43,312 nt of DNA from Myxococcaceae bacterium (lineage in GTDB: Bacteria; Myxococcota; Myxococcia; Myxococcales; Myxococcaceae), in assembly GCA_025459425.1 (NCBI GenBank), contig JALOQF010000013.1, positions 1-43,312 of the forward strand. Reading direction: 5' to 3'. Below are positions 1 through 8,968 of this stretch, piece by piece. A model generated the notes under the pieces. The model did not search any database, had not been told where the DNA came from, and was given only the letters and a program-made list of their open reading frames with translations. Within the stretch, counting starts at the first letter, position 1. Each line of letters starts with the position of its first letter. The translations under genes were made by a program, and so were the position numbers.

Positions 1-1
1 C

Positions 2-355
2 CTTCGCTTCCAGTGTCTCGGCCTCGGGCCGTCTCTTAATCATCCCCCAGAAGTCGCATGCACCGACTGGGCCCTCAACCCCACCCCTGAACGGTTACGG
101 CGGCTCACCCTCACCGAGGAGCGGGAGTGTCTGATTCAGCAGCTGGCCGTGTACCTGTCAGACCCGAAAAGAAAGAAGGACCCCGAGCCACACCTGGAAC
201 GGCTGCTCAAGGTGCAAAAGGCCGGGCTGCTCGATGTCTTCATCGTCTACGAGCTCCTCTCCACCAGCGAGCCGCACATCACCCTGACGACGGACGCACA
301 GGGCCTGGCGGCGCTCGAGCAGTACATTCAACGCTTCGTCTTCGAGGTGCGTTGA
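2..355 (+). CDS. Hypothetical protein, 5' end cut by the window
   Basis: This frame is open from the second base of the window to a TGA at 353-355, giving 117 residues with no start inside. The sequence is hydrophilic, with charged helical stretches (LTEERE, DPKRKKD) and a C-terminal half that reads like a folded domain (LLDVFIVYELL, ALEQYIQRFVFEV). I do not recognise the family. No signal peptide, metal motif or membrane segment is seen in the visible part. It is followed by 136 non-coding bases before the next gene on the same strand. The whole-frame reading is better supported than the short internal start near 149, because the frame stays open and protein-like upstream of it. Confidence 0.5.
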   Translation, partial: LRFQCLGLGPSLNHPPEVACTDWALNPTPERLRRLTLTEERECLIQQLAVYLSDPKRKKDPEPHLERLLKVQKAGLLDVFIVYELLSTSEPHITLTTDAQGLAALEQYIQRFVFEVR

Positions 356-491
356 GGGGTGAGCGTCCGTACCCGTTGACCGCGACGCGCCCCGTCGCTC
401 ATCTCCATGAGGAGACTCGTCAGTTTCTCGAAGCGACCTGAGCCACGCGTCCGCGGTACGCTTTCGTTCTTTCAGACTTCAGGCACTCCTC

Positions 492-1730
492 ATGATCCGT
501 CTCCTCCCCCTCCTCCTCCTCGTCGCCTGCGCGGGCCCCGCCTCGAAGGCTGAGCTGCCCGTCGCGAAGCCGGCGAAGCCCTTCACCACCTCGTGGCACC
601 GCGACATTCAGCCGCTCGTCGAGGTGCACTGTCGCACCTGCCACACCACTGGCGGCATCGGCACCTTCACGCTCGACACCTTCGAGCAGGCCCAGGCCGT
701 GCGCGACGCGATGGCGTCATCGGTGAAGCAGGGGCGCATGCCGCCGTACCCCGCGGCGGCCGACTGCGGAGGCCCCTTCGTCGACGAGAACCGCCTCACG
801 CCCGCCGAGGTGGCGCTGTTCGAGACGTGGGCGCAGGAAGGAGGCCCCGAGGGCGACCCGGCGGACGCGAAGGTGGTGATGCGGCCCGCGCCCGAGGTGC
901 TCGCGAGCGTCGACCTCACGCTGCAGGCGAACGCGCCCTACCTGCCGAAGGGCGTCGACGACTACCACTGCTTCGTCATCGACCCGCAGCAGACCGAGTC
1001 GCGCTTCCTCACCGGGTACGAAGTGGTGCCGGGTACGCGCACGCAGGTGCACCACGTGAACCTCTTCTCGGCGACGCGCGCCGAGGCCGTCGCGAGGGAC
1101 ACGGCAGAAGCCGGTGAGGGCTACACCTGCTTCGGCAGCTCGGGCCTGTCGAGCCAGAACATGGTGGGCGCGTGGGCGCCCGGCGCGGCGGTGGTGAACT
1201 TCCCGAAGGGCACCGGCATTCAGCTGCCGCCCGACCGCGTGCTGGTGATGCAGATTCATTACAACGTCAGCACCGGCACACCGCTCGCCGACCGCACCAC
1301 CGCGCGCTTCTCGTACGCCACGCAGGTGGTGCAGGCCGCGCTCGTCATTCCCATCGCCGACAACGGCTTCACCGTGCCGCCCAACGTGACGGACTTCACG
1401 CCGCGGAATCACCCATTCCCGTTGGTGAACAACCTCATGTTCGGTGGCCAGCCCATCACCGCGCGCCTCTGGGGCCTGGGCGCGCACATGCACACGCGCG
1501 GCACGCGGGTGACGGTGGCGCACGACTCGGGCTGCGTGCTCGACATCCCGAAGTGGGACTTCAACTGGCAGCGGCAGTACTTCCGCAAGACGCCGCTGAC
1601 GGTGCGGCCCGGCGACCGCCTCACCATCTCGTGCACGTGGACGAACGAGACGAACCAGCCGCTGCGCTGGGGCGAGAACACCGAAGACGAGATGTGCATC
1701 GCCTTCCTCTACGTGACGACGTCGATTTGA
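492..1730 (+). CDS. Cytochrome c / copper type II monooxygenase-like lipoprotein
   Basis: 412 residues. A lipoprotein signal ends at C13 (LLLVAC). A single haem c motif, CRTCH, sits at residues 47-51. The rest resembles the peptidylglycine / dopamine beta-monooxygenase two-copper fold. Candidate CuM-type ligands are H187-H188 (VHHVN) and H256 (QIHYN). Candidate CuB-type ligands are H332 and H334 (AHMH) and M401 (DEMC). In the family these coppers hydroxylate a C-H bond using an external reductant; the fused haem could supply the electrons, which is my inference. The substrate is unknown. The protein is expected on the periplasmic face of a membrane. It converges tail to tail with the MuiA-type pair with only 4 bases between stops. 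All copper ligands look intact, so it should be an active enzyme. Confidence 0.85.
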   Translation: MIRLLPLLLLVACAGPASKAELPVAKPAKPFTTSWHRDIQPLVEVHCRTCHTTGGIGTFTLDTFEQAQAVRDAMASSVKQGRMPPYPAAADCGGPFVDENRLTPAEVALFETWAQEGGPEGDPADAKVVMRPAPEVLASVDLTLQANAPYLPKGVDDYHCFVIDPQQTESRFLTGYEVVPGTRTQVHHVNLFSATRAEAVARDTAEAGEGYTCFGSSGLSSQNMVGAWAPGAAVVNFPKGTGIQLPPDRVLVMQIHYNVSTGTPLADRTTARFSYATQVVQAALVIPIADNGFTVPPNVTDFTPRNHPFPLVNNLMFGGQPITARLWGLGAHMHTRGTRVTVAHDSGCVLDIPKWDFNWQRQYFRKTPLTVRPGDRLTISCTWTNETNQPLRWGENTEDEMCIAFLYVTTSI

Positions 1731-1734
1731 CGGC

Positions 1735-3300
1735 CTACAGCCCGCCCAGCTCGTAGCTGCTGGGCACGTCGACGCGGAAGGCGAAGTCGATGGAGCGCTT
1801 CTCCTGGGCCTTCAGCGGCACCTTCCACGTCGCGATGCCCGACGCCTTGTTCACCTGCGCTCCGGGCGTCGTCTTCTCGCCGAGGGCCACCTCGAGGTCG
1901 TTCACCTCGGCCACCGGCAGGTGGTCGGCCACCGTCACGTCCACCGGGCCCTTGCCGTAGTTCGCCAGCTCGAAGCGGTAGGCGTAGGTGAAGCGCTTCT
2001 TCGAGTTGAAGACGCCCGTGTCCTTCTTCAGCTCCTCGACGACGGTGCGCTTCACCCGAATCGAGTCCTCCAGGCCGAAGGTGAGCGTGAAGGCTGCGCC
2101 CTGGGCCACCCGCTCGAGCGCGTAACGGCCCACCATGCCGCCCGAACGGAACGCGTCGATGGGCCCCGGCAGCAGCGGCCAGCCACCGGTGTTCGACAGC
2201 TCGGCCACGCGGAACGCCACCGGGTACAGCTTCGGCATCACCTTCAGCTCGAACGCCGCCGCCAGCTTCGTCGCGCCGACGAAGAGGCGCACCGCGTCGC
2301 CGTCGCCGGGCACCTTCGCCGCCTCGGGCACCTCGAGCTGCACCGACAGCCCCTGGTTGCGCGCGACGAGGCCGCCTTCTCCGCCCGACGGCGCCACCGA
2401 GCCCGCCACGCTGGCCGTCTCGACGTATTCATCCCGCCGCGTCAGCACCTTCTTCGTTTCCTGCCGCTCGCTGGCGCCCACCAGCAGCTTCGTCATCGAC
2501 GGTGGCGTCGCGTTCTGTGACGGCACCGCCGTCGACAGCGTCAGCTTCACGCCCTGCCAGTCCTCGCCCGTCACCTGCGTCACCGTCGCGTAGGTGGACA
2601 GCTCCACGGCCTTGGCCGCCTCGTTCGCGCGCGCCTCGTAGGCCGGCGTCCACGACGCGCCAGCCACCAGGTACGTGAGGGACAGCGTGGTGGAGCGCCC
2701 AGCCGCGCACGACACCAGCACCTCGACGCGCCACGCCTGCTGCTCGGCGCCCGCGCGCACTTCGTCGAGCTGCCGCTGCACGTCCTCGAGGCTGAGGTTG
2801 AGCGCGCGCCGCTTCGAGCGAAGCTCGGCCGCCGACTTCGCCATCGTCACCTGCAGCGCCAGCGGCGTGTCGAGCGCGGTCTGCCAGGCCTTCACGTCGG
2901 GCCGCTCGGCGGCAAACTCGCGCATGAGGCCCTGCTCGGTGAGGTTGAAGAGCTTGCGGCCGAGGCTTCGCTGGGACTCGACGCGAAGCAACTGGTCGTC
3001 CACCAACCGCGCCTCGTCTCGCAGGGCCTCGAGCCTGGCCTCGAGCGCCTGGGCCTTCTCGCCGAACAGCTTCTCCTGCTTCACCAGCTCGGCGCGCAGG
3101 CCGTCGACGGTGCCTTCGGGCACGGTGGCGCGGAACGAGTCCTGCGCGGCCGAGGGCGGCACCTTCTCGAACACCGTCGCCGTACGCGTGCCACACGTCA
3201 CCACCACCTGCCGCGTCACCTGCGCGCGGTCCGGGTACACCACCACCACGTCGGGCGCCGTCGTCGACGCGAGCACCAGCATCGAAAGGGTCGTCATCAT
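1735..3300 (-). CDS. MuiA-family protein (DUF4139-type), second of a tandem pair
   Basis: 521 residues with a short N-terminal hydrophobic segment (TTLSMLVLAS). It has the MuiA / DUF4140-DUF4139 layout. An N-terminal beta domain carries the family's opening pattern (VVVVYPDRAQVTRQ). A coiled-coil follows from about residue 75 to 185, rich in Leu, Glu and Arg. A C-terminal beta domain contains SWTPAYEARA and GEDWQGVKLTLSTA. 'Mucoidy inhibitor' is the inherited family name and the molecular function is not established. The first ATG overlaps the stop of the upstream paralogue by 4 bases (ATGA), so the two are probably translated together and may form a hetero-oligomer. A second in-frame ATG follows immediately. 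Confidence 0.8.
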   Translation of the reverse strand: MMTTLSMLVLASTTAPDVVVVYPDRAQVTRQVVVTCGTRTATVFEKVPPSAAQDSFRATVPEGTVDGLRAELVKQEKLFGEKAQALEARLEALRDEARLVDDQLLRVESQRSLGRKLFNLTEQGLMREFAAERPDVKAWQTALDTPLALQVTMAKSAAELRSKRRALNLSLEDVQRQLDEVRAGAEQQAWRVEVLVSCAAGRSTTLSLTYLVAGASWTPAYEARANEAAKAVELSTYATVTQVTGEDWQGVKLTLSTAVPSQNATPPSMTKLLVGASERQETKKVLTRRDEYVETASVAGSVAPSGGEGGLVARNQGLSVQLEVPEAAKVPGDGDAVRLFVGATKLAAAFELKVMPKLYPVAFRVAELSNTGGWPLLPGPIDAFRSGGMVGRYALERVAQGAAFTLTFGLEDSIRVKRTVVEELKKDTGVFNSKKRFTYAYRFELANYGKGPVDVTVADHLPVAEVNDLEVALGEKTTPGAQVNKASGIATWKVPLKAQEKRSIDFAFRVDVPSSYELGGL

Positions 3301-5228
3301 GGGCGCACCTCGTTCTGGTAGAGCTGCCAGCTCTTCGGCCGTTTCACCTGGTAACTGAACCGCAGCGTCTGCTTCTCGTTCGGCTTCAGCGTCAGGCGCC
3401 ACTCGAGGTGGCCCTTCGCCGCGTCTTGAATCGCCAGCGGCGCCGACTCGAGGAGCTTCGTCTCGACGTCCTTCTGGTTGGGCTGTGGCAACGGCCACTG
3501 GTCGAACACCCGCAGCGCCACCGGCGAGCGGTACGGGTTCACCAGCTCGAGCGTCACCGTGTACGTCGACACGTCTTCCTTCGAGACGACGCCCTGGGTG
3601 GCGTCGACGACGGCCACGTTGCGCACGGCCTTGATGGCGCGGTCGAGGCCGAGGGGCAGGGTGACGGTCTCTCCGGGCGAGACGAGCTTGAGCTGCGCGG
3701 TGCCGGCCGGGTCGGCGCCGACGGACAACGTGGCCGGGCCGCCGGGCAGCACCTGCTGCGAGGGGTTCTTGAGCTCGGCCGAGAGGAACGCGTCTTTCGC
3801 GAGGGCCGGGTAGAGGCGGCGCTCGACGACGACGGGCCACTGGCCGCTCCACAGGGCGACGCGGCGTACACCGCCCGACGAGGGAATCGTCTCGCGCTGC
3901 CGCGAGGGAAAGGTGAGGTCGTACCCGCCCGCGAGCGTGACGGGCGAGTCAGCGCCGTAGACGGGTGGGCGCCAGGACGCCGGCGGCGAGAGGCTGAAGG
4001 TCGAGATGGGCTGGCTGGGGCGGTCGAGCCGAGAGGAGCTCGCGATCGTCACCCGGTCGGAGGCCGAGCGCGCTTCTTCGACCGCCTCGCTGTCGAGGTC
4101 GTAGGAGCGGGGCTTCGGAGCCGGCGAAGGGTCGAGCGCCAGCGGCGTCGGCGGAGGCGGTGGAGGCGCAGCCGGCCGCGGGGCTGCCTCTCGTTTGCGC
4201 AGCTTCTGACTGGGCCGGTTGGGCGGGTCTTCGTACAGGGCCTGATTCGGTGCCTCTGGGGCGCGCAGCGGCACTGGCTGGCCCGCCACGCGCGCGAGCC
4301 AACCGCGCACCAGGGCCTCTTCGGAGCGCTGCGCCTGCACGCGCGGGGGCGTCGGCAGGGGCCGCACGAAGTCCTGCATCGGCGTCGGCGTGGGAATGAA
4401 GCGGTCGGTGGTGCCAATCTTCCAGGTGAGGAGCTTCGGCGCCTGCACCGCCAGCGCCGGGATGGCCGTCGACACGGTGAGCTGGGCGTCTTCCCAGTCT
4501 TCGCCCGACTCCTGCGACACGAGGCCCGCGAGTGAGACGGTGACGACGCTCTTCTCGGGGTCGAGCTGCACGTCCCAGCTCGGGGTCCACCGGGCGTTGC
4601 GCATGAGGTAGGTGACCGAGACGGTGGCCGGGCCGCCTCCGGAGAGCACGGCGCGCACCTGCCACCCGCTGCGGGCCTCGGGGTTCCCCAGCTTCTCGGC
4701 ACGGGCCTCGAGGGCCTCGCGCTTCTTCGTCATCGCGCGCTGCGCCAGCTCGACGTCACGCAGCTTCTTCATCGAGGCCTCGAGCTGGGCCGCCTGGAAC
4801 TGGAGCGCCTGGTTCCAGCCCTGCGGCGTCAGGCGTGGCGCGGGTTTCACGTGGTCCATCACCGGCAGGGCGGGCAGCAGCTGGTTGAGCAGGTCACGCT
4901 GCACGCGGTGGGCGTCGGCCTCATGCGAGAGCCGGTCGAGCTCGGTGTCGATGGCCTCGAACTCGGCGAGGAGCTGCTTCGCTTCGGCCGTGCGGAAGGC
5001 CTCGGGCGACAACCGCTCGAGGTCGACGCGCCGCACCTCGGCCCCCTGCGCTTCCACGCGCACCGAGGCGGCGTCGATGGTGTCGGGCAGGGGCGGGAAC
5101 TCGATGGTGCCGGGCGCGGAGACGCTGGCGGTGCGGGTGACGCGCGCCTGGTCGGTGAAGACGGTGACGTGGCTCACCGGCGCGGGCACGGCGACGAGCA
5201 GCAGGAGCGGTGAAAGTGGAATGGGCAT
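3297..5228 (-). CDS. MuiA-family protein (DUF4139-type), first of a tandem pair, with Pro-rich insert
   Basis: 643 residues starting at an ATG preceded by an AAGGGA ribosome site. A short hydrophobic leader (PLLLLVAVPAP) is followed by the family opening pattern (VTVFTDQARVTR), a coiled-coil at about residues 75-185, and the C-terminal domain with ARWTPSWDVQ and GEDWEDAQLTVSTA. Between about residues 330 and 425 it has a disordered insert containing a run of seven prolines and Ser/Arg-rich stretches. The downstream paralogue lacks this insert. The two proteins are clear but divergent paralogues encoded back to back with a 4-base overlap. The location is probably periplasmic or envelope-associated, judging from the leader. 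Function is unknown; the family name comes from an enterobacterial mucoidy phenotype. Confidence 0.8.
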   Translation of the reverse strand: MPIPLSPLLLLVAVPAPVSHVTVFTDQARVTRTASVSAPGTIEFPPLPDTIDAASVRVEAQGAEVRRVDLERLSPEAFRTAEAKQLLAEFEAIDTELDRLSHEADAHRVQRDLLNQLLPALPVMDHVKPAPRLTPQGWNQALQFQAAQLEASMKKLRDVELAQRAMTKKREALEARAEKLGNPEARSGWQVRAVLSGGGPATVSVTYLMRNARWTPSWDVQLDPEKSVVTVSLAGLVSQESGEDWEDAQLTVSTAIPALAVQAPKLLTWKIGTTDRFIPTPTPMQDFVRPLPTPPRVQAQRSEEALVRGWLARVAGQPVPLRAPEAPNQALYEDPPNRPSQKLRKREAAPRPAAPPPPPPTPLALDPSPAPKPRSYDLDSEAVEEARSASDRVTIASSSRLDRPSQPISTFSLSPPASWRPPVYGADSPVTLAGGYDLTFPSRQRETIPSSGGVRRVALWSGQWPVVVERRLYPALAKDAFLSAELKNPSQQVLPGGPATLSVGADPAGTAQLKLVSPGETVTLPLGLDRAIKAVRNVAVVDATQGVVSKEDVSTYTVTLELVNPYRSPVALRVFDQWPLPQPNQKDVETKLLESAPLAIQDAAKGHLEWRLTLKPNEKQTLRFSYQVKRPKSWQLYQNEVRP

Positions 5229-5297
5229 GGCTTTCCCTTCGGCTGGGCGGCGGGTGAACGCCCTCGGGCCTGTTGGGGTTCCATCACGGAGCGAGGG

Positions 5298-5316
5298 GGC
5301 TCACCACGAGATGATG
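5298..5316. repeat. 19-bp direct repeat, left copy
   Basis: GGCTCACCACGAGATGATG, identical to bases 7446-7464. The right copy encodes, on the minus strand, the last four residues and stop of the TIGR02265-type gene. The two copies bracket the RCC1-like lipoprotein gene, which suggests that gene was inserted or recombined in. Bases flanking the repeats differ. Confidence 0.6.
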
Positions 5317-5481
5317 CGCGTACGCCGGAGACAGCGGGTGCGACCTGGAGCCCTCTCTCGCTGCGAGCTGCACTTCCTCAGCGACCAGCTCGGCTCTTCC
5401 TGCGTCGAACCCGGTGGTCGTCGGGCCGAGCGTCGACCGAGCCCCGCCTGGAGGTCCGCGGCGACGAGGTGCCGTAGCGGC

Positions 5482-7452
5482 TCAGCGAGGTGGTGCGAAG
5501 CGGTCGAACCAGCCGCCTCGTGCCCTCGACCGCGGCGAGAACTTCACCGGGCGAACCACCTGCGGCAGCAGGTCCGACAAGAGCCGCCGGTCTCCCGGGG
5601 CCCACTCGGTACACCACACGCGCCCGGCGCTCGTCAGGGCGCACACGTGGTTCTCTCCCGCGCTCAGCGCCTGCGCGGGGTCGGCTCCATCGGGGTTGAG
5701 CAGGAGCTTCGCCGCCTCTCGTGAGGACTCGGAGCAGCGCGCGGCCCCCTGCGAATCGATGCGGCACGACAGGCCAGTCGCACGGCCAAAGTCTCTCGAC
5801 CCGTCCAGCTCCGGCATCCGGTTCGCCTGGAACTCCCACCGGGAGCAGTCATTCGGGAACAGGAATGGGAGGAAGATCGGAACCATCAGGCCGAAGACGA
5901 GCGGCACCGCGTCGTTCGAGGTTCGACGGGGCCGCTCGACGCACTTCTGGCCGTAGACGAAGACCTCGCCCGAGCTCGTCATCGCGAGCGAGGGATCGGT
6001 GTCGAACACCCTCGTCACGTCTTTGGAGATCAGCCGTGGCGTGTCACCGATCCACCCCACGACCTTCCCGCCCTCGAGCAGGAAGTGACTCGAGTCGAGG
6101 TCGAGCACCTTCGGGCGAGCCGAGCGCCTGACGTCGGGGCGCCGACCGAACCAGACCTCCGTCAGCGCGCCCGCGTCGTCGAGCGCGCGGAGTTGGCCAT
6201 TCATGACGAAGGCTCTGGTGAAGCGAGGCGCGCGAACGGGCGGCATCACGGGGACGAAGCCGGTCTGGCCCAGCTCGAAGCACCTGAGCCGTGAGTCCTT
6301 CTGGGTGCAGAGCGTTCGACTGCGGCGGTTCGCGAAGAGCGCGTCGACGACCTCGGAGCCGAAGGGCGTCGCCTGGCCGGTCGCCCAGTCGAGCCCCCGC
6401 CAGTGCGCGCCGAGACACCGCACGGTGCCGTCGAGCCGGAGCATGCAGAGGAAGTCGTCGCCCGACACGACGGTCCGAACGCCGGACGCCACCTCGACCG
6501 GCTCCGTCAGGGGAGGACTGACCGAGCGCGTCTCGCGCCCGACGCACTCGACGCCACCGTCGAAGAGAAGACAGGTGCGGTCCTCTGCGACGGCGATGTC
6601 GTCGACCTGCGGGTGGGTGCCGGGCGGAGCGCCGGCGACGCCGAGCTGACCGACCTGTGCACCGAAGCACGAAGGGGTCCCGTCCTCGAGCAGGACACAC
6701 AGGTGGGTCCTCGCGGTCACCACCCGCTTCGCCCCGACGACCGGCACGAAGTGGGCGTCCACGCCCGACGCAGCGGGCAGCTTCGCGCCTTCGAGATCCG
6801 CCGCCGTCGCCGGCAGGCTCCGCATCGGCGGAAGCCGCGAGCCAAGGCAGAGCACCCGGCGATCTCCCGTGACCACGCATGCGTAGTCCTTCTCTTCGAC
6901 GACGGAGCCCGCGACCGAGAGCTCCCGCACGCCGCGCGCCACCACCGTCATTCGGGTGAGCTGGAGATCGCCCAGCGCGAGGGTTCCATCGGCCGTAAGC
7001 GCGAGGAGGAGCGGCTTCCCCCGCGAATCCAGCAGCGTCAGCCGCTCGAAGCGCCCCGCGGGCACCGTCACCGAGAAGCGCTTGAACCGGCTCACGCACT
7101 GGAGCTGGTCACCCGGCGCGGGGCTGCATCGAAGAAAGCCCGCCTCTTCGTTCTCGGCGGGAGCCGGTTCGCCGCTGACGACGCCCGCTCCGCCAGAGAA
7201 CCACCCCAACGTTCCGTCGACCTCGACCTGGAGACTGCCCCGGACGAACCGGGTGACTCGCGGCGCAGGGACGCCAGCATCCACGGGTTGGACGGAGTCG
7301 TGAACGGCCGGTGTGGCCGTCAGCGAGGGCGGTGGAGGACGCGGTGCCGTCGTCGCGCAGGCGGCCCCGAAGAGGAGGGCCACCAGCACGGAGCTCCCAG
7401 CGCACGAAGGAAGTCGTGCGCGACAGGAGCGCCTGACGACCTTCCGGCTCAC
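5482..7452 (-). CDS. RCC1-repeat-like secreted lipoprotein
   Basis: 656 residues. A basic N-terminus and hydrophobic segment end in a lipobox (LFGAAC), giving a lipoprotein. The body shows several spaced blade-like units with a Cys pair pattern (DGT..C.GA, YACVVTGDRRVLCLG, HLCVLLEDGTPSCFG, HVCALTSAGRVWCTE). This resembles bacterial RCC1-type beta-propeller repeats that carry paired cysteines. Such proteins are usually binding scaffolds; a ligand cannot be named. The GTG start overlaps the TGA of the upstream TIGR02265-type gene (GTGA), so coupling is likely; another GTG lies one codon earlier. By eye the gene is less GC-biased and uses codons more evenly than its neighbours. Together with the flanking 19-bp repeat this hints at a separate origin. 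Confidence 0.65.
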   Translation of the reverse strand: MSRKVVRRSCRARLPSCAGSSVLVALLFGAACATTAPRPPPPSLTATPAVHDSVQPVDAGVPAPRVTRFVRGSLQVEVDGTLGWFSGGAGVVSGEPAPAENEEAGFLRCSPAPGDQLQCVSRFKRFSVTVPAGRFERLTLLDSRGKPLLLALTADGTLALGDLQLTRMTVVARGVRELSVAGSVVEEKDYACVVTGDRRVLCLGSRLPPMRSLPATAADLEGAKLPAASGVDAHFVPVVGAKRVVTARTHLCVLLEDGTPSCFGAQVGQLGVAGAPPGTHPQVDDIAVAEDRTCLLFDGGVECVGRETRSVSPPLTEPVEVASGVRTVVSGDDFLCMLRLDGTVRCLGAHWRGLDWATGQATPFGSEVVDALFANRRSRTLCTQKDSRLRCFELGQTGFVPVMPPVRAPRFTRAFVMNGQLRALDDAGALTEVWFGRRPDVRRSARPKVLDLDSSHFLLEGGKVVGWIGDTPRLISKDVTRVFDTDPSLAMTSSGEVFVYGQKCVERPRRTSNDAVPLVFGLMVPIFLPFLFPNDCSRWEFQANRMPELDGSRDFGRATGLSCRIDSQGAARCSESSREAAKLLLNPDGADPAQALSAGENHVCALTSAGRVWCTEWAPGDRRLLSDLLPQVVRPVKFSPRSRARGGWFDRFAPPR

Positions 7453-7464
7453 CACGAGATGATG
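7446..7464. repeat. 19-bp direct repeat, right copy
   Basis: Same 19 bases as at 5298-5316. Here they span the end of the TIGR02265-type gene (codons for IISW and the stop) and the overlapping GTG start of the next gene. The distance between copies is 2148 bp, just over one gene length. Confidence 0.6.
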
Positions 7465-7979
7465 AGCTGGCTGCGGGTCCCGTCGAGGCTCGAGGGCGTG
7501 ATGGAAGGCGTCACCTTCAGGCGCTCGAGGCACACGTCGACGACGCCGGCCACGAGGTGCGCGGTGCCTTCGTGGGGGCCTTCGAGCGTCACCACCGCGC
7601 GCTGCGGCCCCTTCCATTCGACCTTCGACTCGAGCTCCTTCACGCCCAGGCGCATGAAGCGCGGCGAGCGGTCGATGAAGGCCTTCGGAGAGAGGAAGGG
7701 CAGCGCCACCGCCACCAGCCGACCGACGATGGTGTCGAGGAAGCCGGTGATGAAGTCGTGCCCGATGAGGCGCCAGGCGGCGTAGCGCTCCTGCCCGGGG
7801 TGCAGGTGCCGCGCCGTCACGTCGAGGCACGCCACCCACACGTCCATCGGGTACTCGGGCTTCACCTGGGTGACGTCGAAGCCGGCCTTCACGAGGTCGG
7901 CCTGGAAGGCCCCCTGCGGCTTGAGCACCTTGACGTAGAGGCCCTCGAACATCGAGCCCTGCGCTGTGAAGGTCGACAT
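7449..7979 (-). CDS. TIGR02265 / DUF2378-type myxobacterial protein
   Basis: 176 residues, close to the usual length of this myxobacterial family. Family-like features are the opening FEGLYVKVL, a central YP..VW..CLDV.ARHLHPGQERYAAWRLIG stretch, and GFLDTIVGRLVAVALPFLSP. The function of the family is not known and members occur in many paralogues per myxobacterial genome. No signal peptide is seen, so it is probably cytoplasmic. It ends in a GTGA overlap with the RCC1-like lipoprotein gene. The ATG is favoured because the family similarity begins within the first ten residues. A possible weak ribosome site (TAGG) lies further upstream than usual. Confidence 0.75.
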   Translation of the reverse strand: MSTFTAQGSMFEGLYVKVLKPQGAFQADLVKAGFDVTQVKPEYPMDVWVACLDVTARHLHPGQERYAAWRLIGHDFITGFLDTIVGRLVAVALPFLSPKAFIDRSPRFMRLGVKELESKVEWKGPQRAVVTLEGPHEGTAHLVAGVVDVCLERLKVTPSITPSSLDGTRSQLIISW

Positions 7980-8020
7980 CGTAATGCCAGCCTAGCGAAC
8001 CCACCGGTGCCGTGCGTCAG

Positions 8021-8908
8021 TCAACGGCCTGGCGGCGACTCGCCCGGGCCGGGAATGCGCTCGTCGTCGTCTCCGGGAATGGTGGGGAAGCGCCCGTGCT
8101 TCCAGTCGAGGCGTGCCTGCTCGAGGCGCTCGCGGCGGCTCGACACCCAGTTCCACAGCATGAAGCGCGGCCCATCGAGCGGCTCACCCCCGAGCACCGC
8201 GATGCGCGCGGGCGTGAGCGCGGTGAGGCACGTCTCGGTTCGTGGCTCGAGCACGCCGAGCTGGTGCGCCGCGAGCGAGGTGCCGTCGACGCCCACGTCT
8301 CCAGCCACCACGTAGACCCCGCGCTCGCCGACGTCAGCGGGCAGCTCGAGCGTCGCGCCGGCGTCGAGCTCGGCGACGGCGAAGAGCGTTGGTGACGCGA
8401 GCCGAATGGGAGACGTCAGCCCGCGGAACGAGCCCAGCACCACGCGGCACCGGGCCCCGTCCTGCTCGAAGCGGGGCAGGGCCTCGGCGTCGGCGTGCTG
8501 GAACGACGGCTCGGACTCTTCGAGGTGGCCTGGCAGGCCGACCCAGAGCTGCAGCCCGTGGAGTGTCATCGGCGCGCCGAAGCGGTCGGGCGGTGTGCGC
8601 TCCGAGTGCACGATGCCGCGGCCAGCGCTCATCCAGTTCACGTCACCGGGCCGAATGCGCTGCACGGTGCCCAGGCTGTCGCGGTGGAGCGCTTCTCCGT
8701 CGAACAGGTACGTGATGGTGGCGAGCCCGATGTGCGGGTGCGGGCCGACGCCGGACTTCGCGTGCCCCACCTGCGTCGACGGCCCCATGTGGTCGAGGAA
8801 GCAGAAGGGCCCGAGGAAGCGGCGCTCGGCCTTCGGCAGCGCACGCACGACGTGGAAGTCGCCGACCGGCGCCTTCGTGCCTTCGAGGACCTGGGTGAGC
8901 ACGGGCAT
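8021..8908 (-). CDS. Pirin family protein (cupin)
   Basis: 295 residues with the pirin architecture of two cupin domains. The N-terminal domain has the metal-site pattern HPHIGL, a later His (ALHRDS) and Glu (GIVHSE), and the hallmark GDVNWMSAGRGIVHSE. Upstream are FLGPFCFLDHMGP and PMTLHGLQLWVGLP, both typical. Some pirins oxidise flavonols such as quercetin and others bind transcription factors; which applies here cannot be told. It is cytoplasmic, with no signal peptide. The ATG at 8908 is used; a GTG three codons earlier is also possible. It is a single gene between the TIGR02265-type gene and a tiny lipoprotein on the same strand, with about 40-60 bp spacing, so it may be its own unit. 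Confidence 0.9.
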   Translation of the reverse strand: MPVLTQVLEGTKAPVGDFHVVRALPKAERRFLGPFCFLDHMGPSTQVGHAKSGVGPHPHIGLATITYLFDGEALHRDSLGTVQRIRPGDVNWMSAGRGIVHSERTPPDRFGAPMTLHGLQLWVGLPGHLEESEPSFQHADAEALPRFEQDGARCRVVLGSFRGLTSPIRLASPTLFAVAELDAGATLELPADVGERGVYVVAGDVGVDGTSLAAHQLGVLEPRTETCLTALTPARIAVLGGEPLDGPRFMLWNWVSSRRERLEQARLDWKHGRFPTIPGDDDERIPGPGESPPGR

Positions 8909-8968
8909 GCCGCGCACGCTGTCAGCGTCGGCCCGGCCTCGTCACGGAAAAGCGCTCGACGCAGTGGC

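Noticed and set aside
127..441. Plus-strand frame overlapping the truncated first gene
   Set aside because: It is Arg/Ala/Pro-rich with no ribosome site; the other frame reads as a protein throughout.
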